A DNA stretch of 64,000 nucleotides from Flagellimonas nanhaiensis (GCF_003382275.1 NZ_QTJX01000001.1:1426001-1490000), one strand, 5' to 3'. Positions 17,141 through 25,969 are shown, counted from the first letter of the stretch. The notes: generated by a model not told the origin, from the letters alone. Numbers and translations: made by a program.

Positions 17141-17971
17141 ATGGAAAAACAAGTAGAAAAAGTGTTCGTAAAACTCAATCAGGCATGGCAGAAAGGCGAT
17201 GCGGTCGCCGTCAACGACACAACGTACAAAGTGAAGACGGCCGACAATCTGACCTTTGAAATCGATAAGCAGAGCGAATATCTCGAAATGCAAAAGTCTC
17301 CTGCGCAGCGATTTGCGTTGGGCGAGGCCAAAGAACGGCTTGAAGGTGCGTATATCAGTTTTGCCAAGCTCCCCGAGAATGTGCAGGATGCCATCGTAAG
17401 AGGGGAAGAATACCTCCATAAATCCGCGTATCCAAAAGATGGTGTCATCAAGGAAAGCGTTAAAATGGTGCAAATGGTATACAGCCCCACTTCTGGTTCC
17501 CGATTGGATGTTCAAATCAAGCGCAAGGAGGAGGTAACCTTGGCCCAGGCCAAGGCATACAACCACCAGTTTACACAGGCCGAGTTTGACAAAATGGTCA
17601 ATGAGGGCCGGTTCGTTTCCTTTGAGGGCCGTTCCTCCAATGGAGAATCGTTCACGAAACTGGCCTATTACGAGCCAAAACTGAACGACATCCGTACAAA
17701 ATCGGCTTTGTCGTCCAGCACCTATCTCTATGGGCAACAATTGACCCAAGAACAGGCGGATTCCTTAAATCAGGGCAAGGAGACGAAAATAACGATCAAG
17801 GCAACCAAGAAGGGGCCCTTGACCTATATGGTCAGCTACAGCCCGAGAGCCGAGCGCTTTATTACTAAATCTTTGGAAAAAGCAAAGGTCAAGGATATGG
17901 AAACCAAGGATGCGATAACGGTAAGCGGCGAAAAAAAAAAGAAACAGCCTAGCAACGCCATAAGTATGTAA
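17141..17971 (+). CDS. DUF3945-like ICE protein
   Basis: A soluble protein of about 276 aa. The C-terminal half has pairs of short repeats of the type QFTQAEFDKMVNEGR and QLTQEQADSLNQGKE, each followed by a beta-rich segment. This resembles the DUF3945 repeats in topoisomerase/primase-associated proteins of Bacteroidota ICEs. The ATG at 17141 (MEKQVEKVFVKLNQ) is preferred over an upstream one at 17081 because the extra 20 residues are low-complexity and follow a hairpin. It sits between two primase/toprim-like genes, which suggests a part in DNA processing. A strong terminator follows. Confidence 0.6.
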   Translation: MEKQVEKVFVKLNQAWQKGDAVAVNDTTYKVKTADNLTFEIDKQSEYLEMQKSPAQRFALGEAKERLEGAYISFAKLPENVQDAIVRGEEYLHKSAYPKDGVIKESVKMVQMVYSPTSGSRLDVQIKRKEEVTLAQAKAYNHQFTQAEFDKMVNEGRFVSFEGRSSNGESFTKLAYYEPKLNDIRTKSALSSSTYLYGQQLTQEQADSLNQGKETKITIKATKKGPLTYMVSYSPRAERFITKSLEKAKVKDMETKDAITVSGEKKKKQPSNAISM

Positions 17972-17994
17972 TCCAATAATTACCAACTCAATGT

Positions 17995-18027
17995 AATGGC
18001 CGACATGCTTGGTGTGTCGGCCATTTT
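17995..18027 (+). terminator. Intrinsic terminator
   Basis: A perfect 11-bp stem (AATGGCCGACA with TGTCGGCCATT, 17995-18005 and 18015-18025) has a 9-nt loop and TTTT at the 3' side. It lies 23 bp after the preceding stop and immediately before the toprim gene at 18039, so that gene probably relies on readthrough or its own start site. Confidence 0.8.
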
Positions 18028-18038
18028 AAAACCTTTCC

Positions 18039-19595
18039 ATGCAAAGTCCAAACTACGGGGATAACCCGCAACACTATAAAAATTTGATTGCCCAGATCAA
18101 TGAAGAGGCTAATTTTCCGATGTACCTACATCAGAACGGATACAAGTTGGTACAACAAAGTGCCGGGTCTATGGAGTTTCAAAATGACGAGGACCGCATT
18201 GTACTGCAGACGATGCGCAAACCCATGACCTACTTCAACCGGAACGATTCCTGCGACAAGGGCCTGTTCTTTAAATACCTTTTGCAACGTAGTGCCAATT
18301 TCTACAAAGCCATAGAAAGCGGTTTGGAAATAACCAATCGAACCTACGATCTAGGGAACACCGTTATCAAAATCACAAAATCGAATGCTTTCTTAAAATC
18401 GTTGGAAGAAAAATACAATATAGTCCCGTTACGGAATTCAAACTATTTACGGATCCATCGGGGAATCTGCAAAGCTACCATAAACAGTCCGCTCTTTAGG
18501 GGCCGCATTTTCAATGCCTATCACATTAGGGACAACGGCGGTAGAATCGCCAACATCGCCTTTCCCAAATATGATTTGGCGGGCGACCCAAAAAACTATA
18601 TCCTCTATAACAAGCCCTACCGCAGAAGGGCCGACAATAAAGTAAAAAAGTTCCGTCTTGTATTGAATCAAAAAGATCATTTTCTTTTTCATTCCAAAAT
18701 CATGGCAAGGCCGACCAGAATTATTTTCGGGGAAAGCGGTATAGACCTTCTTTCCTACCAAGAACTTCATGGCAAAAAGGATGATTTCTACGTTTCCTTC
18801 GGTGGGAACGTGCACAGGGAAAAACTACAATTCTTCATGCAATTGATTACGCCAATGCTACAAAATAAAGGCCTCGAACTCAAATCCATCATGGACAATG
18901 ACATATCTGGCCATGAGTATGACCTAAAGATCTTTACGGCCCTGATCAATCAAAACAATACGGACCTCTATGCGGAAGCCTCGTTCAAAAATGGCAATGT
19001 CAGTTTGAGCATCCATTATACTGAAAAAGTGCGAAATCGGATTGCATCCCACAAAAATCTCTTGGAGGAAAAATTGACCTCTGACCTCCGTAGGGATAAC
19101 CATGTTTTTGGTTTGGTTCGATGTGTGGGGTTCTCCGATAAATTGCTTTTGGAATTCTCTTTACAGGAAGTAATCAATACTACCCATATCATACGGCAAC
19201 AAAATGTATTCAAGACCTTACTCGACGCCATTAACGGCCTGTATCTCCCTTTTACCGCCAACATCCATAAATCAAACGGAAAGGACTGGAACGACGACCT
19301 CATGGTTTCGAAAAAAACAAAATTTATAAAAATGGAAAAAGTCGTACCCAAGGAATTGGGGATTGGCGATCAAATCGAATTGAAATCGCCCAAGGGTCCA
19401 GAGGGCGCAACGAACAAAGGAACCATCAAGTCCATAAAGCCAAATGGCGTCGAATGTGATTTCGGGTTGACCTATACGTATGCCATCCCCTATTTGGCCA
19501 TTGTCTCCCATTTTAAGAACACCGCTTTTCTTTCCAGGGAAAGGGAGGATGAAAGAACAAAGAAAAACGATAACTTACAAAACCATATCGCATGA
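18039..19595 (+). CDS. Toprim-domain protein (DUF3991-like), ICE primase candidate
   Basis: A 518-aa protein. The N-terminal third resembles the DUF3991 region that precedes toprim domains (NDEDRIVLQTMRKPMTYFNR, DKGLFFKYLLQR). The toprim core follows: the acidic residue in RIIFGESGIDLLSYQEL near residue 229 and the acidic cluster DNDISGHEYD near 286-295. A C-terminal KOW/SH3-like beta segment (LGIGDQIELKSPKGPEG) ends the protein. Toprim proteins of this layout are encoded by mobile elements and are taken to be primases or relaxase accessories. It overlaps the next small gene by 4 nt. Confidence 0.7.
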   Translation: MQSPNYGDNPQHYKNLIAQINEEANFPMYLHQNGYKLVQQSAGSMEFQNDEDRIVLQTMRKPMTYFNRNDSCDKGLFFKYLLQRSANFYKAIESGLEITNRTYDLGNTVIKITKSNAFLKSLEEKYNIVPLRNSNYLRIHRGICKATINSPLFRGRIFNAYHIRDNGGRIANIAFPKYDLAGDPKNYILYNKPYRRRADNKVKKFRLVLNQKDHFLFHSKIMARPTRIIFGESGIDLLSYQELHGKKDDFYVSFGGNVHREKLQFFMQLITPMLQNKGLELKSIMDNDISGHEYDLKIFTALINQNNTDLYAEASFKNGNVSLSIHYTEKVRNRIASHKNLLEEKLTSDLRRDNHVFGLVRCVGFSDKLLLEFSLQEVINTTHIIRQQNVFKTLLDAINGLYLPFTANIHKSNGKDWNDDLMVSKKTKFIKMEKVVPKELGIGDQIELKSPKGPEGATNKGTIKSIKPNGVECDFGLTYTYAIPYLAIVSHFKNTAFLSREREDERTKKNDNLQNHIA

Positions 19596-19849
19596 ATATC
19601 ATGGAACCACTATCGGAAGAACTACAGGACAACCAATATTATGTCGCCCTCTTGGACGAACTCGTCGAAGAGAACGATATCGAACTAAAGCACCGTCTGC
19701 AAAAAGCGGATACCTATGCCCAATTCATCAACGATCAGGCCGGTCTATTGATGGATAAGACCATAGACTACATAAAGTCGAATGAAGTATCTTTCGTCCT
19801 TGCGTCCAACATAGTGGTAGAGCAATGGAAGGAACGTATGTTCAATTAG
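19592..19849 (+). CDS. Hypothetical small protein, 85 aa
   Basis: An acidic helical protein (MNIMEPLSEELQDNQYYVALLDELVEEND) with no known domain. It overlaps the toprim gene by 4 nt and is followed by the coupling-protein gene, whose most likely ATG is 35 bp downstream. Conserved spacing with these two genes would suggest an accessory of the coupling protein or primase; this cannot be tested here. Confidence 0.6.
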   Translation: MNIMEPLSEELQDNQYYVALLDELVEENDIELKHRLQKADTYAQFINDQAGLLMDKTIDYIKSNEVSFVLASNIVVEQWKERMFN

Positions 19850-19884
19850 TCCTTCAATTTCATTCCAACCCTGAAGTTTTCAAC

Positions 19885-22416
19885 ATGAAGGACAAGAATC
19901 TGGCTTTTTCGGCAATGCTACTATCCGTGCTGGTATTTACGGTAATAGGTTTTACGGGCTACTATCCCATCCTGCAGGACCGGCAGTTGGATTCCAATCT
20001 TTCCGAAATAGTTTATCGGTTCTTGATGCGATTTGGACCCTTACAAAGCCCCCTGAAAAGCAGGGGATTGTTGGTGATGTGCATTTTTGGTGCGGTCTTG
20101 TTATACAACCCTAAAAAACAGGAAGGCAAATCGCTCTCCGGTGGCCTTTCGTATTTTGGTATGGGCTGTATGCTTCTTTTAATATCTGCATATTTTAAAA
20201 CGAACCATATCGGTATGTTGTGGTTGTCCGCAGGTCTCTATTTTTTAGGGTTCCTATTTACCGTGTCCGGTACGGTTCATATTTTCCAAACGATGAATTT
20301 CGGCAACATGGTCGATGACGACCCTTTCAATGACCGGAACGAGATGTTTCGGCAAACGGAAAAACGTGTGGACACCGAACATTCGGTAAACATACCTTAT
20401 GAATATAGGTATAAAGGGAGATTAAGAAAGGGCTGGATAAATTTTGTCAACCTTTTTCGCGCTTTGTTGATTATCGGTACGCCAGGTAGCGGAAAGTCCT
20501 TTGCCTTGATCGAGGAAATTATCGAGCAAATGATAGAAAAGGATTTTACCATGCTGCTCTATGATTTTAAATTCGACACCCTGAGCAAAATCGCCTACAA
20601 CTACCTCAGAAGAAAAAGGGAACGGCCCGAAAATGACAAGGTCCCCCGAACCGTAAAAATTCCGGAATTCTACGTCATAAGTTTTGATAACATCGAAAAG
20701 TCGAACCGTTGCAATCCCATCGATCCGTATTTGATGAAGAACCAGTCCGATGCTGCGGATGCGGCCACCGTTATCATGAAAAACCTGAACAAGGATTGGA
20801 TAAAGCGCAGCGATTTCTTCGCGAAGAGCGCCATAAGTTTCGTTTCGGGACTGATTTGGTACTTGAAGAAGAAATCCGAGGAATTGGGCAAGAACATATG
20901 TACGCTTCCCCACGCCATTACCTTATCCATGGTCAACATCGAGTACCTGTTGGAAATCATGATGCAGGACCTGGAGGTACGCACCTTGATGATTCCATTT
21001 AAGGATGCCATGGAAAGACAAGCGGGCCAGCAATTGGCAGGGCAGACCGCGAGCGCACAAATTTCACTATCGATGTTGGCCAACAAGGAAATCTACTATA
21101 TCATGACCGGTAACGATTTTCGCCTGGATATCAACAATCCCAAAAAACCTAAAATCGTGTGTATCCAAAACAATCCTGACCGTTCGGAAGTCTACGCGGC
21201 CCCTATCGGCCTCTACATCAATAAGACCTTGCAAGTAGTCAATAAACCCGGGGGAAGACCGTTAGGATTGATTTTCGATGAAGTCCCGACTGTCTTTATT
21301 ATGGGGCTTCGAAAGATAATCGATACCGGAAGGTCGCACTATATCGCTACCATATTGGGCATCCAGAGCGTCACGCAACTGATCGCGGATTACGGTAGAG
21401 AACTTGCGGAGGTTATATTCGACAATTGCTCGAACGTTTTCAGTGGGGCCGCCAAAGGAGAAACCGCAAGACGGATAAGTGAAATATTCGGTAGGATACA
21501 TCAGGAAAAAAAGAGCAAAACGGTTTCCAATAACGACACTACGGTCAATTATAGTACCATTCTCTCCGAACTGCTGCCGAAGAGTAAGATTACGAGCATG
21601 TCCACAGGTCATTTTGGGGGAATCGTTGCCGACACCTTTGAAAATCCCATTGAACAAAAACTATGTTTCGGCCAGATAAGACCTAATATGGCCTCGAAGA
21701 AAATTCAAGGTAGATACGATATTCCCGTACATACCCATTTTAAATGCAAGAACCATAAAGAGTTGGTCGAAGGAAAGCTACGACTTATTGGGACCCTTGA
21801 TTTTTTCGATAATGTCCATGCAATCGATTTCCAGCAATTGGACTATATTGATTTTTACAATGTATATCTAAAGGAGTTTGCCCATAAGCACTATTCCAAT
21901 ACCATAAAACGTATGCAGTTCATAGCATTGGTACGTGAACTGAAACTTTTTGACCACCTGCCCCGTTTGGAAGAGCTTTCAAGAAGGAAAACTTCAAAAG
22001 AAGATCTAAAGGCTTTCATTTTTAAGTTAGTGGACCGGATGTACATTGACAAGGAAATCGATAATGTGTTGGATATCAATTTTTTGAAAGTCATTAAGGA
22101 TATCGATACTTTAGTTCAGGAGGAATATTTGATAAGCACGGGAAAGCAACTCGAATCCACCGTTTTCGATAAAAATAAAATGGGTGATCAGATCGGGGAA
22201 TCCCTAGAGAAGGAAGAGGCCATCGCAGCGCATTTCATGAAAGAATATCGTAAGAAGCCGAGCAGGGAATTGGCAGATGCGTTCTTAAAGGTCCATCAAA
22301 TCCCGACATTCGAAAAGGTGTCGGCAAGCCAGGAAGTGAATTTGTTCGCCGCTGCCGAACAAGAGGATCTGGAGGCTTTATATTCGAGTTTTCCGGTCGA
22401 AACCAAAGAAGAATAA
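19885..22416 (+). CDS. Type IV coupling protein (TraG/TraD/VirD4 class)
   Basis: It links the relaxosome to the transfer channel and drives DNA export with ATP. Four N-terminal hydrophobic segments lie within residues 1-130 (for example LAFSAMLLSVLVFTVIGFTG and LGFLFTVSGTVHIF). Walker A GTPGSGKS is near residue 197 and Walker B GLIFDEVP near 461. The segment ASAQISLSMLANKEIYYIMTG is typical of Bacteroidota coupling ATPases. I start at ATG 19885 (MKDKNLAFSA), directly before the first membrane segment; an upstream in-frame ATG at 19825 overlaps the previous gene. Length (843 aa) is normal for the class. Confidence 0.88.
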   Translation: MKDKNLAFSAMLLSVLVFTVIGFTGYYPILQDRQLDSNLSEIVYRFLMRFGPLQSPLKSRGLLVMCIFGAVLLYNPKKQEGKSLSGGLSYFGMGCMLLLISAYFKTNHIGMLWLSAGLYFLGFLFTVSGTVHIFQTMNFGNMVDDDPFNDRNEMFRQTEKRVDTEHSVNIPYEYRYKGRLRKGWINFVNLFRALLIIGTPGSGKSFALIEEIIEQMIEKDFTMLLYDFKFDTLSKIAYNYLRRKRERPENDKVPRTVKIPEFYVISFDNIEKSNRCNPIDPYLMKNQSDAADAATVIMKNLNKDWIKRSDFFAKSAISFVSGLIWYLKKKSEELGKNICTLPHAITLSMVNIEYLLEIMMQDLEVRTLMIPFKDAMERQAGQQLAGQTASAQISLSMLANKEIYYIMTGNDFRLDINNPKKPKIVCIQNNPDRSEVYAAPIGLYINKTLQVVNKPGGRPLGLIFDEVPTVFIMGLRKIIDTGRSHYIATILGIQSVTQLIADYGRELAEVIFDNCSNVFSGAAKGETARRISEIFGRIHQEKKSKTVSNNDTTVNYSTILSELLPKSKITSMSTGHFGGIVADTFENPIEQKLCFGQIRPNMASKKIQGRYDIPVHTHFKCKNHKELVEGKLRLIGTLDFFDNVHAIDFQQLDYIDFYNVYLKEFAHKHYSNTIKRMQFIALVRELKLFDHLPRLEELSRRKTSKEDLKAFIFKLVDRMYIDKEIDNVLDINFLKVIKDIDTLVQEEYLISTGKQLESTVFDKNKMGDQIGESLEKEEAIAAHFMKEYRKKPSRELADAFLKVHQIPTFEKVSASQEVNLFAAAEQEDLEALYSSFPVETKEE

Positions 22417-22501
22417 TGAATAGCAACTTAGCATAGCCTCAAATTCACCAATCAAGAATGCCGATAGCTGAAGTGTCATATAAACTAGTAAACTAAATAG
22501 T

Positions 22502-22900
22502 ATGGAAGATATAGAAAAAATCATGAAAGGGTCAAAGAAGGACTTTGCTTACATCGGGGAGCGTTTGCGTATGATACGCGAAGAACTGGTCAAGAAGGAC
22601 ACCGACAATCAAATTACGAGTCAATTCTCAATGAAAAAACTTGCGGAGCGTTTTGATATGAATCCCATGACCATCGCGAACGTCGAAAGGGGAACCATTT
22701 CCCTTACCACTATAAAGCTGGCACTATATTATTATACGTTGGGCTATAATATGATGTGGATCTTTTCGTACGATAACGAGTTTATCGAAAAGCACAATAT
22801 CGGCGAGAACGTGGTGTACCAAACGGATGTACAGGAGGAATATAAGGAATTGGAGTCCTCTATAGTGGATGCCTTAATGACCTTCAAGAAGAAAATTTAA
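22502..22900 (+). CDS. XRE-family helix-turn-helix regulator
   Basis: A 132-aa protein with a Cro/CI-type HTH at about residues 18-75 (GERLRMIREEL, then FSMKKLAERFDMNPMTIANVERG, then LTTIKLALYYYTLGYN). It probably represses its own operon or the ICE genes. A 25-bp near-perfect palindrome begins 4 bp after its stop codon, and the ORF6N gene follows 42 bp after the stop in the same direction. Confidence 0.8.
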   Translation: MEDIEKIMKGSKKDFAYIGERLRMIREELVKKDTDNQITSQFSMKKLAERFDMNPMTIANVERGTISLTTIKLALYYYTLGYNMMWIFSYDNEFIEKHNIGENVVYQTDVQEEYKELESSIVDALMTFKKKI

Positions 22901-22903
22901 AGA

Positions 22904-22928
22904 GGGGTATCACAATTTGTGATACCCC
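22904..22928. promoter_or_regulatory. 25-bp palindrome upstream of ORF6N gene
   Basis: GGGGTATCACAA and TTGTGATACCCC form 12-bp perfect arms around one central T. It lies between the XRE stop and the ORF6N start (22943). Its core, GGTATCACA-N3-TGTGATACC, recurs inside the ORF6N gene at 23137. No T run follows, so a protein-binding site is more likely than a terminator. Confidence 0.75.
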
Positions 22929-22942
22929 AAAACCGACCAAAT

Positions 22943-23440
22943 ATGACAAAGATCGTATCAGAAACCATTGCCGAAACAATCCATTATTTAAGGGGGCACA
23001 AGGTAATCTTGGATTTTTATTTGGCAAGATTATACGAAGTGGAAACAAGATCGTTAAAACAGCAGGTCAAACGGAACCTCGACAGGTTTCCGGAGGATTT
23101 CATGTTCGAGCTCAGCGTCCCTGAGATAGATGAACTGGTATCACAGAATGTGATACCCAACAGAAGTATTTTAGGTGGGGCCGTTCCCATGGCCTTTACC
23201 GAACAAGGGGTGGCTATGCTTTCCAGTGTACTTAGAAGCCAAAAGGCACTTGATGTCAATATCGCTATAATGAGAACCTTTGTCCAACTCAGAAAGCTTT
23301 TTCAATCGAACAAGGAGCTGGAGAAACAAATACTGGCTATGGAACGGAAATACGACCAGCAGTTCAAAGTGGTCTTTGACGCGATCAAAAAGCTTATCGT
23401 CAAAGAGACCGGGCCCAGAAAACGTATTGGATATAAGTAA
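22943..23440 (+). CDS. ORF6N-domain DNA-binding protein
   Basis: The first 90 residues match the ORF6N domain (HYLRGHKVILDFYLARLYEV, LKQQVKRNLDRFPEDFMFEL, then SILGGAVPMAFTEQGVAMLSSVL). A coiled-coil helical C-terminus follows (SNKELEKQILAMERKYDQQF). ORF6N proteins are phage- and mobile-element-borne DNA-binding proteins, probably regulators. The start at ATG 22943 (MTKIVSET) lies 14 bp beyond the palindrome; an upstream start would place the palindrome inside the gene. The second palindrome copy lies inside the codons for LVSQNVIPN. Autoregulation through the two sites is inferred. Confidence 0.85.
   Translation: MTKIVSETIAETIHYLRGHKVILDFYLARLYEVETRSLKQQVKRNLDRFPEDFMFELSVPEIDELVSQNVIPNRSILGGAVPMAFTEQGVAMLSSVLRSQKALDVNIAIMRTFVQLRKLFQSNKELEKQILAMERKYDQQFKVVFDAIKKLIVKETGPRKRIGYK
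23137..23157. promoter_or_regulatory. Second palindrome copy inside ORF6N coding sequence
   Basis: GGTATCACA (23137-23145), GAA, TGTGATACC (23149-23157): the 9-bp arms are identical to the core of the palindrome at 22904, with a different 3-bp centre. Centre to centre the sites are 231 bp apart, close to 22 helical turns, which would suit looping by one protein. Confidence 0.65.
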
Positions 23441-23514
23441 CCAGGTTACGATGGGAAATTTAAACTCGTGTACCAATTCAATATTTCAATGACTTTATAT
23501 TTCAAACCAATAAA

Positions 23515-23949
23515 ATGAAGCGTCCCGCAAAAAAGTTTACCATGGAAGAATTACTTGAGTTCGCCGATTGGTGTAGAAATGGATTGACCAATTCGGAATA
23601 TAAATCCTTATCAAGTTCAGGACTTCTTTACCCAAATTGGCGTAAAAGTAAGGAAAAAGCCAAAGTTGAGGAAAATTTGAAACAGGCCAGACTATGGTTC
23701 AATGCAAGACCTGGGGATATTCTAACAGTAATTTCAAAGGACCCTAGATCAAAAATAGAGCTGGGAGAAAAACTCGTAGTCCAAAAGATATGGCACTCAA
23801 TACGAGAACTAAACGACGAAAGAGCAAATGTCTATGATGTGAGATTAAAACGGACTAGAAAATCCTCGATAAAAAATATAAAAATCTCGGCATGGAGTGA
23901 TGGAGTTTTGGTTAACTCCAACTGGCTTTTCGAAAAGTCAAGCTCTTAG
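23515..23949 (+). CDS. Hypothetical protein, 144 aa
   Basis: A basic N-terminus (MKRPAKKFTMEELLEFADWCRNG) resembling a small HTH-like region is followed by a beta-rich part (RPGDILTVISKDPRSKIELGEKLVVQKIW). No family is recognised. It is a single gene with gaps on both sides, near the Tn3 insertion. The 3' gap (23950-24130) contains nothing clear before the interrupted gene. Confidence 0.55.
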   Translation: MKRPAKKFTMEELLEFADWCRNGLTNSEYKSLSSSGLLYPNWRKSKEKAKVEENLKQARLWFNARPGDILTVISKDPRSKIELGEKLVVQKIWHSIRELNDERANVYDVRLKRTRKSSIKNIKISAWSDGVLVNSNWLFEKSSS

Positions 23950-24130
23950 GGATAATTAAAGAATTTGGGATATTTAGTTGAAAATAAGAGGCGCAAATAA
24001 TCAATTTTTATTGCGTCCCCAAAATCATGACATTGGCTTCAACTTCTAAATTAACGACACTAGCCATGTTTTTTGAAACACTTTATTAATAAAATTCTCC
24101 GTGATACAAGGAGCTTAAAATAAGCAGGGT

Positions 24131-24204
24131 ATGAATTCTGATGGTCTTTTAAATATTTACGAACAATACTACGAAGCTGAATTGAAATATGGGTTCTTCA
24201 TCAA
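24131..24204 (+). pseudogene. 5' part of an ICE gene split by the Tn3 transposon
   Basis: ATG at 24131 begins MNSDGLLNIYEQYYEAELKY and continues FFIK into the target duplication ATCAA. The frame resumes exactly at 42004 on the other side of the transposon (IKAKSWQSIGQVMF). Removing the transposon and one ATCAA copy restores a 95-codon gene ending at 42222. The product is unknown. The perfect rejoining shows that the gene was intact until the transposon entered, so the insertion is recent. Confidence 0.8.
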
Positions 24205-24251
24205 GGCCTAGTGACCTCATAGCTGCGAAAAGTGTCAATATAGCTCGGAGG
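24205..24251 (+). repeat. Left terminal inverted repeat of Tn3 element
   Basis: It starts GGCCTAGTGACCTCATAGCT and matches the reverse complement of 41957-42003 at 38 of 47 positions. The mismatches are mainly the two bases at positions 3-4 and the inner end. The direct repeat ATCAA abuts it on the outside. Confidence 0.9.
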
Positions 24252-24509
24252 CATTGAAAACATTGGCTTTCCGCTTTGACATCGTCCCAAAATTGAACAA
24301 AATGCCCAATTAAATTACCTAATTTATTATAATACAATTTTTTACGGACGCTAGCCCGTTTCGGGATTACACTACCATTTCATGGCTTTTAAAACGACTT
24401 GGGCGCAAAACGGTTAATGGACTATCTTTACGGAAATAAACCGATTATGTTTCTTTCCATTTTCTTAAAAGGCTCAATGTTCTAAGTATTCACTTAAAAC
24501 ATTGAAATC

Positions 24510-24734
24510 GTGAAACATTCAAAGCGATTTATAAAAGCCTTTGGTCTTACCCAAGAGGGACACATTGATTTTCCTAAAAAGATATCCAATATCCGCATTT
24601 CAAGGATTGACAACTACCGTAAGATGGGTGGTTGTTGGTTCTGTTTCCCCCATGGAATAGAGACCACTAACTCAAAATTTTCAAAACGTACCCGTAACTG
24701 GAAAAAATATAGGAGAAACCAATATAAACTTTGA
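24510..24734 (+). CDS. Conserved small protein, 74 aa, GTG start
   Basis: A basic protein opening KHSKRFIKAFGLTQEGHIDF, with GGCWFCFPHGIETTNS and a lysine/arginine-rich tail (RNWKKYRRNQYK). I recall near-identical small proteins in many Bacteroidota mobile regions, sometimes mislabelled as transporter components; the true function is unknown. The paired cysteines with His in CWFCFPHG could bind metal. It lies inside the Tn3 element between the left terminal repeat and a second degenerate repeat copy, so it may be part of a smaller captured unit. Confidence 0.6.
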   Translation: MKHSKRFIKAFGLTQEGHIDFPKKISNIRISRIDNYRKMGGCWFCFPHGIETTNSKFSKRTRNWKKYRRNQYKL

Positions 24735-24763
24735 TTTGGGAGTGAACGCATAGCGGCTGAAAC

Positions 24764-24826
24764 CGCCCGATGACCACATAGCTGCATAAACGGAAAACTT
24801 TGCTCGGAAATACCGAAAACACTGGT
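24764..24826 (+). repeat. Degenerate second copy of the left terminal repeat
   Basis: TGACCACATAGCTGC, then GCTCGGA, then GAAAACACTGG align in order with the outer 70 bp of the element's left end (TGACCTCATAGCTGC, GCTCGGA, GAAAACATTGG), in the same orientation and about 560 bp inward. It is too diverged to be a recent copy. It may be the end of an older related Tn3 element or a transposase-binding duplicate. Confidence 0.5.
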
Positions 24827-24985
24827 GTTTATCGATTAATTAAATTCCCCAGTTTTATTTATTGGTCTATATGGATGTAATGTGCAATAGGGTTTATTGA
24901 ACGTACTGCCCAAGTGTTCTATTTTATGTTTATGCGATAATGAGATTCCTATTTTGTTTATTGGAACAACCACGGTAAGCTCTTT

Positions 24986-25150
24986 TCAGTGTTCTTGTCC
25001 GTGAAGGAGTTCCAAATGCAATTCAATGGCTTCCTTGATATTATTCTCGATTTCAGCTCTATCGGCACCAGCGGAAGTACACCCGGGAAGTTCCGGTACA
25101 TAGGCACTCCAACCATCGCTGCTCTTCTCATAAATAATTTCGTATTCCAT
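24986..25150 (-). CDS. hicB: HicB-like antitoxin, 54 aa
   Basis: The minus strand reads MEYEIIYEKSSDGWSAYVPE, then LPGCTSAGADRAEIENNIKEAIELHLE, then a stop. This is the short HicB fold with the diagnostic G-W-S-A-Y-V-P-E-L-P-G-C core. HicB proteins neutralise HicA mRNA interferases. No HicA frame (about 60 aa with a G-x-x-x-x-H dsRNA-binding core) is visible on either side, so this is an orphan or solo antitoxin. It ends 19 bp after the ATPase stop on the same strand and may be co-transcribed with it. Confidence 0.75.
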   Translation of the reverse strand: MEYEIIYEKSSDGWSAYVPELPGCTSAGADRAEIENNIKEAIELHLELLHGQEH

Positions 25151-25169
25151 AAATCAAATTTAGGATATG

Positions 25170-25961
25170 TTATTTCAAAAACCTCAGATAGCTTTCCGGA
25201 CTTTGTAAGAACGACCTGGTAATGGTATAGTGCTCCGTTTCCTCCAATGATACCTTGTTCATTCCTTTGTCCGTCACCTCATAAATATTTGCTCCGGGAT
25301 ACGCCATAAGCATGGGTGAATGCGTGGCAATGATAAATTGGGACATATGGGCCTTTAAGTGTGCTTGGATGAAATAGAGCAATGACAACTGTTTTGATGG
25401 GGACAATGCTGCTTCGGGTTCATCCAGCAGGAATATCCCGTTTCCATTTATGGTATCGTCCATTATTTTCAGATAAGCTTCCCCATGTGAAAACCCCTGA
25501 AGGTCTTGGCCGTAGTTCTGCCGCATTTTATAAATCTGATAGTTTTGGTTATCCTTCATTTCCTGGATGATACGGTCCGGAACTTCACCATAGATATCCT
25601 TGAACGACTCGTGGAGCCTGGCATCCTCCCTATCGATACTGTTCAAGAGATCACCAAAGTCCTCTGCCCTGAAGAAAAATCCCCTTGGCCTCTCAATTTT
25701 CCAGTTCAATTGCAGATAAGGTGTCAACGAACGGGCCGCCTTGAAACAATTCTTGCCATATCCGAACCCGTCCATATGTGGGAGTTGTAAACGAAGTGCC
25801 AATGTTTCAAGTAAAGTGGACTTCCCCGTTCCATTGTCCCCTATAATAAATGTGACTGGTGCGGACACATCGATATCCTTTGCAAACTTGATAGCACTGA
25901 CATCGTAGGGAAACGGATGGGTCCGTTCCGCTATAACGCTAAGTGACGATAGGTACGGCAT
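25170..25961 (-). CDS. Stand-alone ABC/OLD-like AAA ATPase
   Basis: A 263-aa nucleotide-binding domain with no membrane part. It has Walker A GDNGTGKST at residues 41-49, signature-like SHGEAYLKIM, Walker B FLLDEPEAAL near 176-185 and the switch histidine in FIIATHSPMLM. This matches small predicted ATPases often attached to mobile elements and defence islands. Its partner is unknown. The gene is 8 bp downstream of the resolvase and followed by hicB, so all three are probably expressed together. It may be a transposon passenger. Confidence 0.8.
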   Translation of the reverse strand: MPYLSSLSVIAERTHPFPYDVSAIKFAKDIDVSAPVTFIIGDNGTGKSTLLETLALRLQLPHMDGFGYGKNCFKAARSLTPYLQLNWKIERPRGFFFRAEDFGDLLNSIDREDARLHESFKDIYGEVPDRIIQEMKDNQNYQIYKMRQNYGQDLQGFSHGEAYLKIMDDTINGNGIFLLDEPEAALSPSKQLSLLYFIQAHLKAHMSQFIIATHSPMLMAYPGANIYEVTDKGMNKVSLEETEHYTITRSFLQSPESYLRFLK

Positions 25962-25969
25962 AGATCGGT

